This document shows positions 52,323 to 60,883 of a stretch of DNA of 64,000 nucleotides, piece by piece. The DNA lies in contig JACJNX010000028.1 in the NCBI GenBank assembly GCA_014695255.1, forward strand, positions 1 through 64,000, read 5' to 3'. Below the pieces are notes generated by a model. The model was not told the origin of the DNA, did no database searches, and saw only the letters and a program-made list of their open reading frames with translations. The DNA comes from Cyanobacteria bacterium FACHB-63 (GTDB taxonomy: Bacteria > Cyanobacteriota > Cyanobacteriia > Leptolyngbyales > Leptolyngbyaceae). The position numbers were made by a program, and so were the translations under genes. Position 1 is the first letter of the stretch, and the number at the start of each line of letters is the position of its first letter.

Positions 52323-52354
52323 TTGACTCTCCAGTCCACTAGAGATTTCAGAAT
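52323..52354 (+). promoter_or_regulatory. MerR-type metal-responsive promoter of the copZ-copA operon
   Basis: TTGACT (52323-52328) and CAGAAT (52349-52354) are separated by 20 bp instead of the usual 17. Between and overlapping them is a dyad, TCTCCAGTCCACTAGAGA (52328-52345), with 7 of 8 paired positions. An over-long spacer carrying a central dyad is the hallmark of promoters controlled by MerR-family sensors such as CueR, ZntR and PbrR. The site lies 43 bp upstream of the copZ ATG. No merR gene is in the window. Confidence 0.75.
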
Positions 52355-52396
52355 GATGATATAAACATTCGATTTTTGGTTTTAGGAGTTTGGCTG

Positions 52397-52591
52397 ATGT
52401 CTCTTCAATTGACTGTTCCGAATATGGCGTGTTCTGCTTGTAGCGATACGATTACCAACGCAATTAAGTCGATCGACCCAGATGCGACTGTGACGGCTGA
52501 TCCCAAAACTAAACTTGTCAGCATCGAAACACAAGCTTCCGAAGCCTCGATCAAACAAGCGATCGCTGATGCAGGTTACACCGTTGCTTAG
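52397..52591 (+). CDS. copZ: Heavy-metal-associated chaperone, CopZ/Atx1-like
   Basis: The 64-residue HMA-fold protein carries the metal site MACSACS (Cys12, Cys15) and ends DAGYTVA, as in copper chaperones that hand Cu(I) to P-type ATPases. The ATG at 52397 follows a good ribosome site (AGGAG, 52384-52388); an in-frame TTG upstream is discounted. It is the first gene of an operon under the MerR-type promoter and ends 20 bp before copA. In cyanobacteria such chaperones serve the thylakoid copper supply or copper export. Confidence 0.92.
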   Translation: MSLQLTVPNMACSACSDTITNAIKSIDPDATVTADPKTKLVSIETQASEASIKQAIADAGYTVA

Positions 52592-52611
52592 TCCTTTCAC
52601 TGATATGCATA

Positions 52612-54867
52612 ATGGAAACCACCACATTAAAGCTGCACGGCATGAGTTGTGCAGCTTGCGCCAAGAATATTGAAGACGCGATCCGATCGGTTGAGGGTGT
52701 GAAGGAGTGTAACGTTAACTTTGGTGCAGAGCAAGCATCGATCGCGTTTGATTCGCATAGAACGACTGTGGCGGATATTCAGCAAGCGGTTGATGCCGCA
52801 GGATATTCGGCTCAACCGATGCAAGAAGATGTGCTTGCGGGTGAAGACGATATCGAACGGCAAGAGCGCCAAGCGCAACACCACAAACTCAGGCGCAAAG
52901 TTTGGACAGCAGGCACGATCGCGGCGGTGCTGGTGATCGGTTCAGTTCCAATGATGACGGGACTGGCGATTCCCTTAATCCCGATGTGGCTGCACCATCC
53001 TTTACTTCAGTTGGTATTGACAACTCCGGTGCTGTTTTGGTGTGGTGCCTCCTTCTTTATCAATGCTTGGAAAGCTTTGAAGCGGCACACTGCAACGATG
53101 GATACTTTAGTTGCGATCGGCACTGGCGCGGCTTATCTGTATTCTTTGTTCCCTACTTTCTTCCCGCAGTGGTTTACGGCTCAAGGTCTGAATCCAGATG
53201 TTTATTTTGAAGCGACAACGGTGATTATTGCGCTGCTCTTACTGGGGCGATTGTTAGAAAATCGAGCGAGAGGACAAACCTCAGAAGCAATTCGGAAATT
53301 AATCGGGCTGCAAGCTAGAACAGCGCGAGTGATTCGTCAAGGACGAGAAATTGACTTGCCGATCGCAGAGGTTGTAGTCGGTGACGTGATTCTCGTTCGT
53401 CCGGGTGAAAAAATTCCGGTGGATGGGGAAATTCTGGAAGGTCGATCGGCGATTGATGAAGCAATGGTCACAGGTGAAAGCTTGCCTGTGACAAAGCAGA
53501 CCGGGGATGAGGTGATTGGAGCAACCTTAAACAAAACAGGAAGCTTCAAATTTCGGGCAACACGAGTCGGAAAAGATACCTTTCTCGCTCAGATTGTCAA
53601 ACTGGTGCAGCAAGCCCAAGGCTCAAAAGCACCGATTCAACGGTTAGCAGATCAAGTCACCAGCTGGTTTGTGCCTGCGGTGATTGCGATTGCGATCGCA
53701 ACCTTTGTCCTCTGGTACAACGTCATGGGCAACGTGACGATGGCATTGATTACAACTGTTGGCGTGTTGATTATTGCTTGTCCTTGTGCGCTGGGATTAG
53801 CAACTCCGACCTCGATCATGGTTGGAACAGGCAAAGGAGCAGAAAACGGAATTCTGATCAAAGGTGCAGAAAGTTTAGAACTGGCACACAAACTACAAAC
53901 GATCGTGCTTGATAAAACTGGAACGATCACTCAAGGAAAGCCAACCGTTACAGATTTTGTCACTGTCCAAGGCACTGCTAACCACAATAAGTTAAATTTA
54001 CTGCGGCTTGCAGCATCGATCGAGCGTAACTCGGAGCATCCGTTAGCGGAAGCGGTGGTGCATTATGCTCAAGCTCAGGGCGTAGACATCAGCACTCCAC
54101 AGGAATTTGAGGCGATCGCAGGAAGCGGTGTTCAGGGTTACGTCTTTGATCAATTGATTCAGATCGGAACTCATCGTTGGATGGCTGAGTTAAACATTGA
54201 CACTGAAGCACTTCAGCAACAGTGGGATCACCTCGAATCGAGCGGTAAAACGGTCGTTTGGATCGCAGTGAACGGTAAAGCTGAAGCAATCATGGGAATT
54301 GCAGATGCGGTTAAATTGTCTTCGGTTGCTGCAATTCGCGCCTTGCAAAAGTTAGGGCTAGAAGTGGTAATGTTGACCGGAGACAATCGCCGCACTGCTG
54401 ATGTGATTGCGCGGGAAGTGAACATTAATCGAGTGTTTGCAGAAATTCGCCCCGATCAGAAAGCCGCGATCGTTGAAACCCTTCAGCGTGAAGGAAAGAT
54501 CGTTGCAATGGTGGGAGATGGAATCAATGATGCACCTGCATTAGCGCAAGCAGATGTGGGAATGGCGATCGGAACCGGAACAGATGTGGCGATCGCAGCC
54601 AGTGATATCACGTTGATCTCAGGGGATCTACAAAGCATTGTGACTGCGATTCAACTTAGTCGCGCAACCATTCGCAACATTCGGCAGAATCTATTCTTTG
54701 CCTTTATCTACAACGTGGCAGGCATCCCGATCGCCGCAGGCATTCTTTATCCAGTGTTCGGTTGGTTGCTGAGTCCGATTATTGCTGGAGCAGCAATGGC
54801 ATTTAGCTCAGTGTCTGTCGTCACGAATGCGCTGCGACTGCGTAACTTCCAGCCCAAGACGAGGTGA
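52612..54867 (+). CDS. copA: Cu(I)-translocating P1B-type ATPase
   Basis: The 751-residue ATPase pumps monovalent copper across a membrane. Its N-terminal HMA domain has GMSCAAC (Cys13, Cys16). The membrane CPC motif is [13 protein letters not shown], near 389-392. The phosphorylation loop is [11 protein letters not shown] near 432-442, with [16 protein letters not shown] and [20 protein letters not shown] all intact. The CPC plus the downstream YN/MSxS-type helices fit PIB-1 copper pumps (CtaA/PacS/CopA). It is followed after only 3 bp by a micropeptide gene. Confidence 0.96.
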   Translation: METTTLKLHGMSCAACAKNIEDAIRSVEGVKECNVNFGAEQASIAFDSHRTTVADIQQAVDAAGYSAQPMQEDVLAGEDDIERQERQAQHHKLRRKVWTAGTIAAVLVIGSVPMMTGLAIPLIPMWLHHPLLQLVLTTPVLFWCGASFFINAWKALKRHTATMDTLVAIGTGAAYLYSLFPTFFPQWFTAQGLNPDVYFEATTVIIALLLLGRLLENRARGQTSEAIRKLIGLQARTARVIRQGREIDLPIAEVVVGDVILVRPGEKIPVDGEILEGRSAIDEAMVTGESLPVTKQTGDEVIGATLNKTGSFKFRATRVGKDTFLAQIVKLVQQAQGSKAPIQRLADQVTSWFVPAVIAIAIATFVLWYNVMGNVTMALITTVGVLIIACPCALGLATPTSIMVGTGKGAENGILIKGAESLELAHKLQTIVLDKTGTITQGKPTVTDFVTVQGTANHNKLNLLRLAASIERNSEHPLAEAVVHYAQAQGVDISTPQEFEAIAGSGVQGYVFDQLIQIGTHRWMAELNIDTEALQQQWDHLESSGKTVVWIAVNGKAEAIMGIADAVKLSSVAAIRALQKLGLEVVMLTGDNRRTADVIAREVNINRVFAEIRPDQKAAIVETLQREGKIVAMVGDGINDAPALAQADVGMAIGTGTDVAIAASDITLISGDLQSIVTAIQLSRATIRNIRQNLFFAFIYNVAGIPIAAGILYPVFGWLLSPIIAGAAMAFSSVSVVTNALRLRNFQPKTR

Positions 54868-54870
54868 TTT

Positions 54871-54951
54871 ATGGTTAAGCAAGTCATATTCTTTGGCACA
54901 TTAGCCGGGTTTGGATTTCTGATCGGAACGCTTTCAGGAGCAATATTGTAG
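54871..54951 (+). CDS. 26-residue single-helix membrane micropeptide
   Basis: Between copA and the cupredoxin gene is a complete small frame: MVKQVIFFGTLAGFGF, then a second Gly-rich half ending SGAIL and a TAG. It is one hydrophobic helix with a single charged residue near the start and a run of small Gly/Ala residues typical of helix-helix packing. The ribosome site AGGTGA (54862-54867) overlaps the copA stop, and the gene is 3 bp from copA and 12 bp from the next gene. By analogy with small subunits of transporters it may bind and stabilise CopA. It is too short for ordinary gene calling. Confidence 0.6.
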   Translation: MVKQVIFFGTLAGFGFLIGTLSGAIL

Positions 54952-54963
54952 GGGTGACAAACG

Positions 54964-55467
54964 ATGAAAAAGCTGCTCATCAGTGGAATTGCAAGCTTAG
55001 GGCTAGTGTTGGGAAGTACATTTGGTGCGATGGCTGAGACGATGCACTCTTCTGAATCGGCTCAGGCTGGGCAGTTTCACCGGATTGAACAACCGATCGT
55101 CAATAAAGCGATCGTCACGATCTCTGGACTTGGATTAATCGGTCTAGAGTTGTGGTGGTTCTTGCTCAGTAAACCAAAATCTCGTAAGGCAACGGCTCAA
55201 AGCGGTGTTCAAGAAGTGACTGTGATGGTAGATGGTGGATACGAGCCGAGTCAGATTGTCGTGCAGGTCGGACAACTTGTGCGACTGAAGTTCGATCGCA
55301 AAGATCCAAACAGTTGTCTCGAAGAAGTGCGATTTCCAGCCTTGCACATTGCTCAAGCTTTACCGCTTCATCACGTGACTGCGATCGAGTTCACACCCAA
55401 TCAGCCCGGTGAGTATTCCTTTACCTGTGGCATGAATATGTATCGTGGAGTGGTCAGAGCAGAATGA
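54964..55467 (+). CDS. Membrane-anchored cupredoxin-domain protein
   Basis: The 167-residue protein has a signal peptide (MKKLLISGIASLGLVLGSTF, cleaved after AMA) and one membrane helix (IVTISGLGLIGLELWWFLL). A C-terminal cupredoxin-like domain follows (EVTVMVDGGYEPSQIVVQVG; DPNSCLEEVRFP; GEYSFTCGMNMYRG). Cys in DPNSCLEE, His in the LPLHHVTAIEF segment, and Cys and Met in FTCGMNM could bind copper. Such proteins often accompany copper ATPases. It is the last gene of the copZ-copA operon and probably accepts or buffers Cu outside the cytoplasm. Confidence 0.8.
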   Translation: MKKLLISGIASLGLVLGSTFGAMAETMHSSESAQAGQFHRIEQPIVNKAIVTISGLGLIGLELWWFLLSKPKSRKATAQSGVQEVTVMVDGGYEPSQIVVQVGQLVRLKFDRKDPNSCLEEVRFPALHIAQALPLHHVTAIEFTPNQPGEYSFTCGMNMYRGVVRAE

Positions 55468-55537
55468 TGCTTTAACTAGAAGATCAACGATACTAATTTA
55501 ATCGTTGGTTTTATCGATTGTTGCTTTGCTTCATGCG

Positions 55538-55801
55538 CTAAATCAGTAAGTCTAATGCCTTGCGAAAATTGTTGAGTTCTCCCTCAAATTCCCCGGTTTC
55601 AGACGCTTCGATCAGGCAGTGCTCCACATGGTCGAGCAGAACAATTTGCGCCACTTTATTCAGTGCAGATCGAACAGCAACCAGTTGCGTGACCACATCG
55701 GGGCAGGGACGATCGCTCTCGATCATTTTGGAGATTGCCTCAACGTGTCCTTTAATTCGAGCCAGCCGATTCAGAACCTGTTGCGTGTGAGCATGTGCCA
55801 T
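55538..55801 (-). CDS. csoR: CsoR/InrS-family metal-sensing repressor
   Basis: The 87-residue all-helical repressor belongs to the CsoR/RcnR family. Cys33, His58 and Cys62 have the exact spacing of the Cu(I) site of CsoR (25 then 4 residues). An N-terminal MAHAH provides extra His residues like those of the Ni sensors RcnR and InrS, so Cu and Ni cannot be separated by sequence. It is convergent with the copper operon, 70 bp away. A G/C-tract palindrome at 55806-55822 just upstream of its ATG is its likely own operator. Confidence 0.88.
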   Translation of the reverse strand: MAHAHTQQVLNRLARIKGHVEAISKMIESDRPCPDVVTQLVAVRSALNKVAQIVLLDHVEHCLIEASETGEFEGELNNFRKALDLLI

Positions 55802-55805
55802 GATT

Positions 55806-55822
55806 ATGCCCCCCTGGGGGAT
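55806..55822 (-). promoter_or_regulatory. CsoR-type operator at the csoR start
   Basis: ATGCCCCCCTGGGGGAT lies 5-21 bp upstream of the csoR ATG, next to a -10-like TAGAAT (minus strand, about 55833-55838). Tracts of C and G flanking a CT/AG centre are the recognition type of CsoR and InrS repressors. Its place over the transcription start implies autorepression. No copy is seen in front of copZ. Confidence 0.7.
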
Positions 55823-55871
55823 CAGGATGCTTTGATTCTACAATTTCTACACAAGCAAAAAAACTAGGGCA

Positions 55872-58800
55872 TTAGTTGTAACTGTTACACAAGGAACGAT
55901 CGTCTTTTGTAGAATCTGACCGTACGTATGATCGCACCCGATCGCAGCTTCGGCTCAATAAGTTATCTAAATTGAGATTCCATCTGGTCAAGCCTAAACG
56001 ATCGCTGGTACTCAAAAGTTTGTCAGACTGAAAGGCAACACTAGCAATCCGATCGTTCGTGCCGACTAGGGTTTTAATCAGCTCTCCGGTTTCACTGTTC
56101 CAAAGCTTGATCGTCGTATCATCACTGCCAGAAGCTAACACTAAACCCTCTTGATTAAAGCTCAAGGATGTCACTCCGCCATTGTGTCCGATCAAGGTTT
56201 GTCGTAATCTAGCTTCATCAACTGCCCAGAGCTTAATCGTATTGTCCCAACTTGCAGAAGCTAATGTTTTTCCATCGGGACTAAAAGCGATCGCGCCTAC
56301 TGCTAAGTTATGTTTGCCAAGAATCGTGGAAGTTCTGCGATCGACATTCCACAGCCGCACGGTATTATCAACGCTGCCAGAAGCCAAGCGTCCATCAGGA
56401 CTGTAGCTTAAGCTCGTCACTTCGTCGGTATGACCTTGCAAAATTGTGCGGACACTACCTTGAAGCGTCCAAATCTTAATCGTTCGATCTGCACTTGCCG
56501 ATGCGAAGGTTTCTTGATCAGGACTAAAACTTAATGCCGTAACCCGATCGTTGTGTCCTGAAATAGTTCTAATCAGCTCTCCAGTGCTGATATTCCACAG
56601 TCGAATTGTTTTATCTGCACTGCCAGAGATGAGCAATGTATTATCCGGACTGATTTGAATCTGAGTAATCAGTGCAGTGTGACCTTTTAAGCTGAGAAAA
56701 TCTTTGTTGTTTTGCAAGAGAATCGTGTTGTCAGAAGCCGCGATCGCGGTAATGCTTCCGTCTAAATTGGTGGTCATCGTTGATAGACCTGTATTCAATC
56801 GAGCCGGTAAATCCATCTGCCAAATCCGCGCTGTTTTATCCGCACTCGCGCTGAGAAGCTGAGTTCCAGCAGGACTAAAGCTAACGTGCATGACTGCGGC
56901 TCCATGTCCTTGAAGGGTTTGAAGCGATGCACCTTCTAAATTCCAAAGCCGAATCGTGCGATCGCTTGAACCTGTCGCGATCGTCCCTCCATCGGGACTA
57001 TAGCTTGCAGTGTTAACCTGATCGCGATGTCCTTCTAAGGTTGTAATTTCTTTGCCGTTCAATGTCCAAAGCTTTGCCACGTTGTCCCCACTGGTGAGAA
57101 ACGATCGACCATTTGAAGCCATCATCACGCTGGTTACACGATCGTTGTGAACTCTAAAGCTTCTCAGCGCAGCCACTCTCCCCACTTGCCAAAACCTCAC
57201 CGTTCCATCTTCGCCACCGGATAGGATCTGACGATCGTTCTGTCCGAATGTCACACTGTTGACCCATCCTCTATGCCCCCGAAAGGTTTGAGCGACTCTC
57301 ATGCTATCGAGTTGCCATAGCTTCACGGTGCCGTCTCGACTGCCCGAAATGAGCGATCGACCATTCGAGCTAAACCGCACCGATGTCACCCAGTTTTGAT
57401 GTCCAGTCAAGGTCTGTATCAATGTGCCGTCACGATTCCACAGCTTGATGGTTTTATCCGCGCTAGCCGTGGCAAGTTGCTGTTGATCAGGGCTGAATGC
57501 CACCGCTAAAACACGATCGCTGTGTCCCACTAAATCTTTAATCAATTGACCTTCACGCGACCATAGTTTTACTAAGTTGTCGTTGCTCGCAGTAACAATT
57601 AGCTGACCATCAGAACTCATCTGCACGTCATTAACTTGCTGGGCGTGACCTGTGAGCCGATTCGATTCTTGCGTTTGAGAGATTGCCTGCTGTAAAGTTG
57701 CGATCGTATTAGTTCGCACATCTATCGGGACGAATTGATCAAGCTGTTTTAGCTGTTGTCCTGCTTTAATCGCTGCGGTTAGCGCCTCTAATTGTTGATT
57801 CGAGTTCAGTAATGCTTCAGATGAGGCAGACAGGGCTTGAATCGATCGGATTTGAGCATTTCGCTGATTCCACAGTGCCAATCCTCCTAATCCAAATGCA
57901 GCAACTGCTAAGCTGGCAATTGCTGCGATCGCTTGTTGAGCGCGTCTGAGCCGACGTTTGAGCGCAATTTTCTCATTCTGACGCGCTTCTAAACTGGCTT
58001 CAATAAAGATTTGAGTATCTTGAGTTAGTTCATCAGTGTACTTAACATAAAGTTCTTCTGCTTCCGCCAGCCGCATTCCTCGCAACAATAAATCTGGAGG
58101 GCGGTTGCTCTTTTTCCAGTCGATCGCGGCTTGCTCGATCGGTCGCTGCACTCTCAATCGATTGCGGTTCTCATCTAGCCACCAGCGCAAGGTTGACCAG
58201 TGGCGAATCAGAATTTCGTGGGCAACTTCAATGGTGACAGAAGGCTCAAACTCTGCTTGTTCAAGCTTTAATTGTTCAATCTCTGATTGTTCAATGCTCC
58301 GACTAATGGGCACATCTTCGGCGTTGATCACAATCAGTTTTGCAGCACTAAGCGATTGTAAAGTTCGATCGACCAAAGCTTGAGGATACTTTGCAACCGA
58401 CAACTCCGACTTCAGCACCCTCCGCCGCGTATCTTCAACACCTTCTCCTAGCTGCGTGAGCGACAGGAAAATCCATCGAGCGCAGTGCTGCTCCTCTGGA
58501 TCAAGCTGGTTGTAAGCGGATTGAGCTTTATGCTCTAATGCACCCTGCAATCCACCAATCTCAGCTTGATAGGCTTCTAGTGTGAGTGTTCCTTGTTGCC
58601 GATGCTGCCAAAGCTGCTCCAACACAAACTCTAAAATCGGCAAGTCTCCCGGAGTGCGATCAAGTTCTTGCAGCAGCACTTCGACCAGTCCCGGCTCTAC
58701 GGTTAATCCCACTTGTTCCGCAGGGCGCACAATCACCTGACGGTACTCTTCATCGCTGAGGCAAGGAGGAATCAGAATGCTCGATCGCTGTAAAATCGCC

Positions 58801-60824
58801 GCGAGTTGAGGCACTTCTAAGCCTGCCGCGACAAAATCTGCTCTCAATGTCAGCACTAATTTGAAGCGATCGCGGGTGTACTCCAGTGTTTCTAAAACAA
58901 TATTGAGAAAGTCTTGCCGAACTGGTTCCGAACACAGCGTAAACAGTTCCTCGAACTGATCAATCACCAGCATGACCATCGGTTCAGCACGAGTTCTAAA
59001 CCATTGCACCAACCCTTCTACCCCTTGATACAACAGTCCCTCGACTTGCTCTTGTTCCTCTGACTCAGCCAAACACTTAACCAGTGCATCAAACGGACGA
59101 TCGCCCGGACACATTCGCCCCAGCCACCAGTGTTCACTACCGGGGACACGCTGCCCTTGTCTTAACTGTGCCATCAATCCAGCTTGCACGATCGAAGACT
59201 TCCCGCTTCCTGATGCACCGACCACCGCTAAACAAGATTGCTGCTGAACTGCCTGCAAAAGCTGTTGGGTTAAAGTCGATCGTCCATAAAAGAACTCTGC
59301 ATCATGCTCTGTAAACGGCTGCAATCCCCGATAAGGACAGACACTAATATCTGAGCTTCGATTCGCCTGCTGGCTCGGAAACACTTCGATCACACCCTGC
59401 GTTCCCGATAGCCAAACCGATAGTGTCGTTTGTCCTGCTAATGCCAGTTGAAGCTGAGTAATCCATGCTGCAACCGGATACCCAGAGTGACGATCGGCAG
59501 CATTCAAAGTCTCAACCAGCGATCTCGTAAATAGTTCAGGATCAGTCCGAGAAGCTGCTGCAATCAAGCATTGTCCCTGCTCTCGCTGCAACTCTTCGAT
59601 CCAATCAGGTAAATTACTTGCATTCGGACAATCCAGAATCACAATCTGTTGAGCCGCTGTACTGTGTCGCAGGGTTTGACGCAGCCACGATCGCGAAACG
59701 CGCTCTGTTCCCAGGATTACACAGGGTTCGCCTTCAGCCGTAGTCCCAACTCTAGCCCGGAGATACAGTAGAATCGTCGTTGCTTCGGGAGTTTGTAGCT
59801 TGGTTTGAATGCTTGATCGAATCGTCTCCCAATCATCAGACTGATAAGCCAGTTCGAATCCAGCGCTGAGCAGCTTACTCAATTGCAGGGTTAGACTGTG
59901 ATTGGGAAAAGCATCAATGACGATCGCTTGACGAGAAGGAGGTGCGATCGTGCTTGATTTTACACCAATCACAAACTGCCCAAAGCCTTCTACAACTCGT
60001 TTTGGTGTTTGCAGTGGATACTCAGGCTGAAGCTGCGTCTCACCGCGTCCTCGTTTTTGCTGATTAATCAACCGGAGTTGTTGATTGCTTTTATCAATGT
60101 ACTGAAGTGTTTGATGATACACATACTTGTATAAACCATCGGCATCGATCGTTCCGGTTGCGTCTGCTGCGGCTCCCCGGAGTCCTTGCATCAGGAAATA
60201 GGTAAACACCCCATGTCCTAACTCTGGAAACTCCCACGACTGCTGTGCTTGATCGCACGACAGCAAAGCGTAGAAGCCTTGGCTCTCCGAAGCTTGTCGC
60301 CCCAACACCCGCACTAACTGCTGAGTCGGATTCGGCAACGTGCCTCTCAGCGTCATTCCGCCACTGTGACAAGCATCTAACCAGATGATCTGCTGTTTTG
60401 CTTGACACTGACTGAACTGTTCTAAAAGTTCAGCAACACTCAGCCCAGTGTTGGACAAATCTGCTTTCTGAGTATCGGTTAAACAAAGAATTGGCTGTTG
60501 TGTGGTCGTCTCTAATACTCCGTGACCTGAAAAATACACCAGAACAGTATCTATCGCTTGCGCCGACTGCACAATCTCCCTTAGGCTATCGCGGACTTGA
60601 CTTAGGGTCGCTGGCACTCCAAAATCATGGCGGATTTGCATCGATCGCTGCGGAAAGCTTTGAGTTGCATCGATCAGCGCTTCAGAAAGACCCTGACAAT
60701 CGATCGCGGAATATTGTAGTGAGGGGAGTTGCGGATCTCTGTAGCGATTCACACCAATCAGCAAGATCCAGAGTTTAGCTTGTCCCGTTTCTAGGACGCT
60801 AGAACGATTGAGAGCGCGGGGCAT
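55872..60824 (-). CDS. Caspase - pseudo-caspase - nSTAND NTPase - membrane helix - WD40 protein
   Basis: This 1650-residue protein resembles cyanobacterial orthocaspase NLR-like proteins. Residues ~18-265 form a p20/p10 caspase (C14) domain with His101 in YFSGHG and Cys152 in LDACHSGGM. Residues ~295-480 look like a second caspase-type domain whose catalytic elements are altered (YLRARV for YFSGHG; LDCPNAS for LDACHSG). A nSTAND1 NTPase follows with P-loop GASGSGKS (536-543) and Walker B VMLVIDQFEELF. One membrane helix lies near 970. About 14 WD40 blades, two of them degenerate, run from ~1057 to the end, enough for two propellers. It probably couples sensing to proteolysis, perhaps cell death or immunity. 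Confidence 0.88.
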   Translation of the reverse strand: MPRALNRSSVLETGQAKLWILLIGVNRYRDPQLPSLQYSAIDCQGLSEALIDATQSFPQRSMQIRHDFGVPATLSQVRDSLREIVQSAQAIDTVLVYFSGHGVLETTTQQPILCLTDTQKADLSNTGLSVAELLEQFSQCQAKQQIIWLDACHSGGMTLRGTLPNPTQQLVRVLGRQASESQGFYALLSCDQAQQSWEFPELGHGVFTYFLMQGLRGAAADATGTIDADGLYKYVYHQTLQYIDKSNQQLRLINQQKRGRGETQLQPEYPLQTPKRVVEGFGQFVIGVKSSTIAPPSRQAIVIDAFPNHSLTLQLSKLLSAGFELAYQSDDWETIRSSIQTKLQTPEATTILLYLRARVGTTAEGEPCVILGTERVSRSWLRQTLRHSTAAQQIVILDCPNASNLPDWIEELQREQGQCLIAAASRTDPELFTRSLVETLNAADRHSGYPVAAWITQLQLALAGQTTLSVWLSGTQGVIEVFPSQQANRSSDISVCPYRGLQPFTEHDAEFFYGRSTLTQQLLQAVQQQSCLAVVGASGSGKSSIVQAGLMAQLRQGQRVPGSEHWWLGRMCPGDRPFDALVKCLAESEEQEQVEGLLYQGVEGLVQWFRTRAEPMVMLVIDQFEELFTLCSEPVRQDFLNIVLETLEYTRDRFKLVLTLRADFVAAGLEVPQLAAILQRSSILIPPCLSDEEYRQVIVRPAEQVGLTVEPGLVEVLLQELDRTPGDLPILEFVLEQLWQHRQQGTLTLEAYQAEIGGLQGALEHKAQSAYNQLDPEEQHCARWIFLSLTQLGEGVEDTRRRVLKSELSVAKYPQALVDRTLQSLSAAKLIVINAEDVPISRSIEQSEIEQLKLEQAEFEPSVTIEVAHEILIRHWSTLRWWLDENRNRLRVQRPIEQAAIDWKKSNRPPDLLLRGMRLAEAEELYVKYTDELTQDTQIFIEASLEARQNEKIALKRRLRRAQQAIAAIASLAVAAFGLGGLALWNQRNAQIRSIQALSASSEALLNSNQQLEALTAAIKAGQQLKQLDQFVPIDVRTNTIATLQQAISQTQESNRLTGHAQQVNDVQMSSDGQLIVTASNDNLVKLWSREGQLIKDLVGHSDRVLAVAFSPDQQQLATASADKTIKLWNRDGTLIQTLTGHQNWVTSVRFSSNGRSLISGSRDGTVKLWQLDSMRVAQTFRGHRGWVNSVTFGQNDRQILSGGEDGTVRFWQVGRVAALRSFRVHNDRVTSVMMASNGRSFLTSGDNVAKLWTLNGKEITTLEGHRDQVNTASYSPDGGTIATGSSDRTIRLWNLEGASLQTLQGHGAAVMHVSFSPAGTQLLSASADKTARIWQMDLPARLNTGLSTMTTNLDGSITAIAASDNTILLQNNKDFLSLKGHTALITQIQISPDNTLLISGSADKTIRLWNISTGELIRTISGHNDRVTALSFSPDQETFASASADRTIKIWTLQGSVRTILQGHTDEVTSLSYSPDGRLASGSVDNTVRLWNVDRRTSTILGKHNLAVGAIAFSPDGKTLASASWDNTIKLWAVDEARLRQTLIGHNGGVTSLSFNQEGLVLASGSDDTTIKLWNSETGELIKTLVGTNDRIASVAFQSDKLLSTSDRLGLTRWNLNLDNLLSRSCDRVRSYVRSDSTKDDRSLCNSYN

Positions 60825-60883
60825 AACAGTCTCTTAACAGGGATAGAATGCTGCTGAAGCGGAGCGCTACAGCACCGAATGGA

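Noticed and set aside
60094-60408. Alternative minus-strand frame inside the caspase domain
   Set aside because: It overlaps the well-supported caspase region in another phase, and its translation is Arg/Ser-rich noise.
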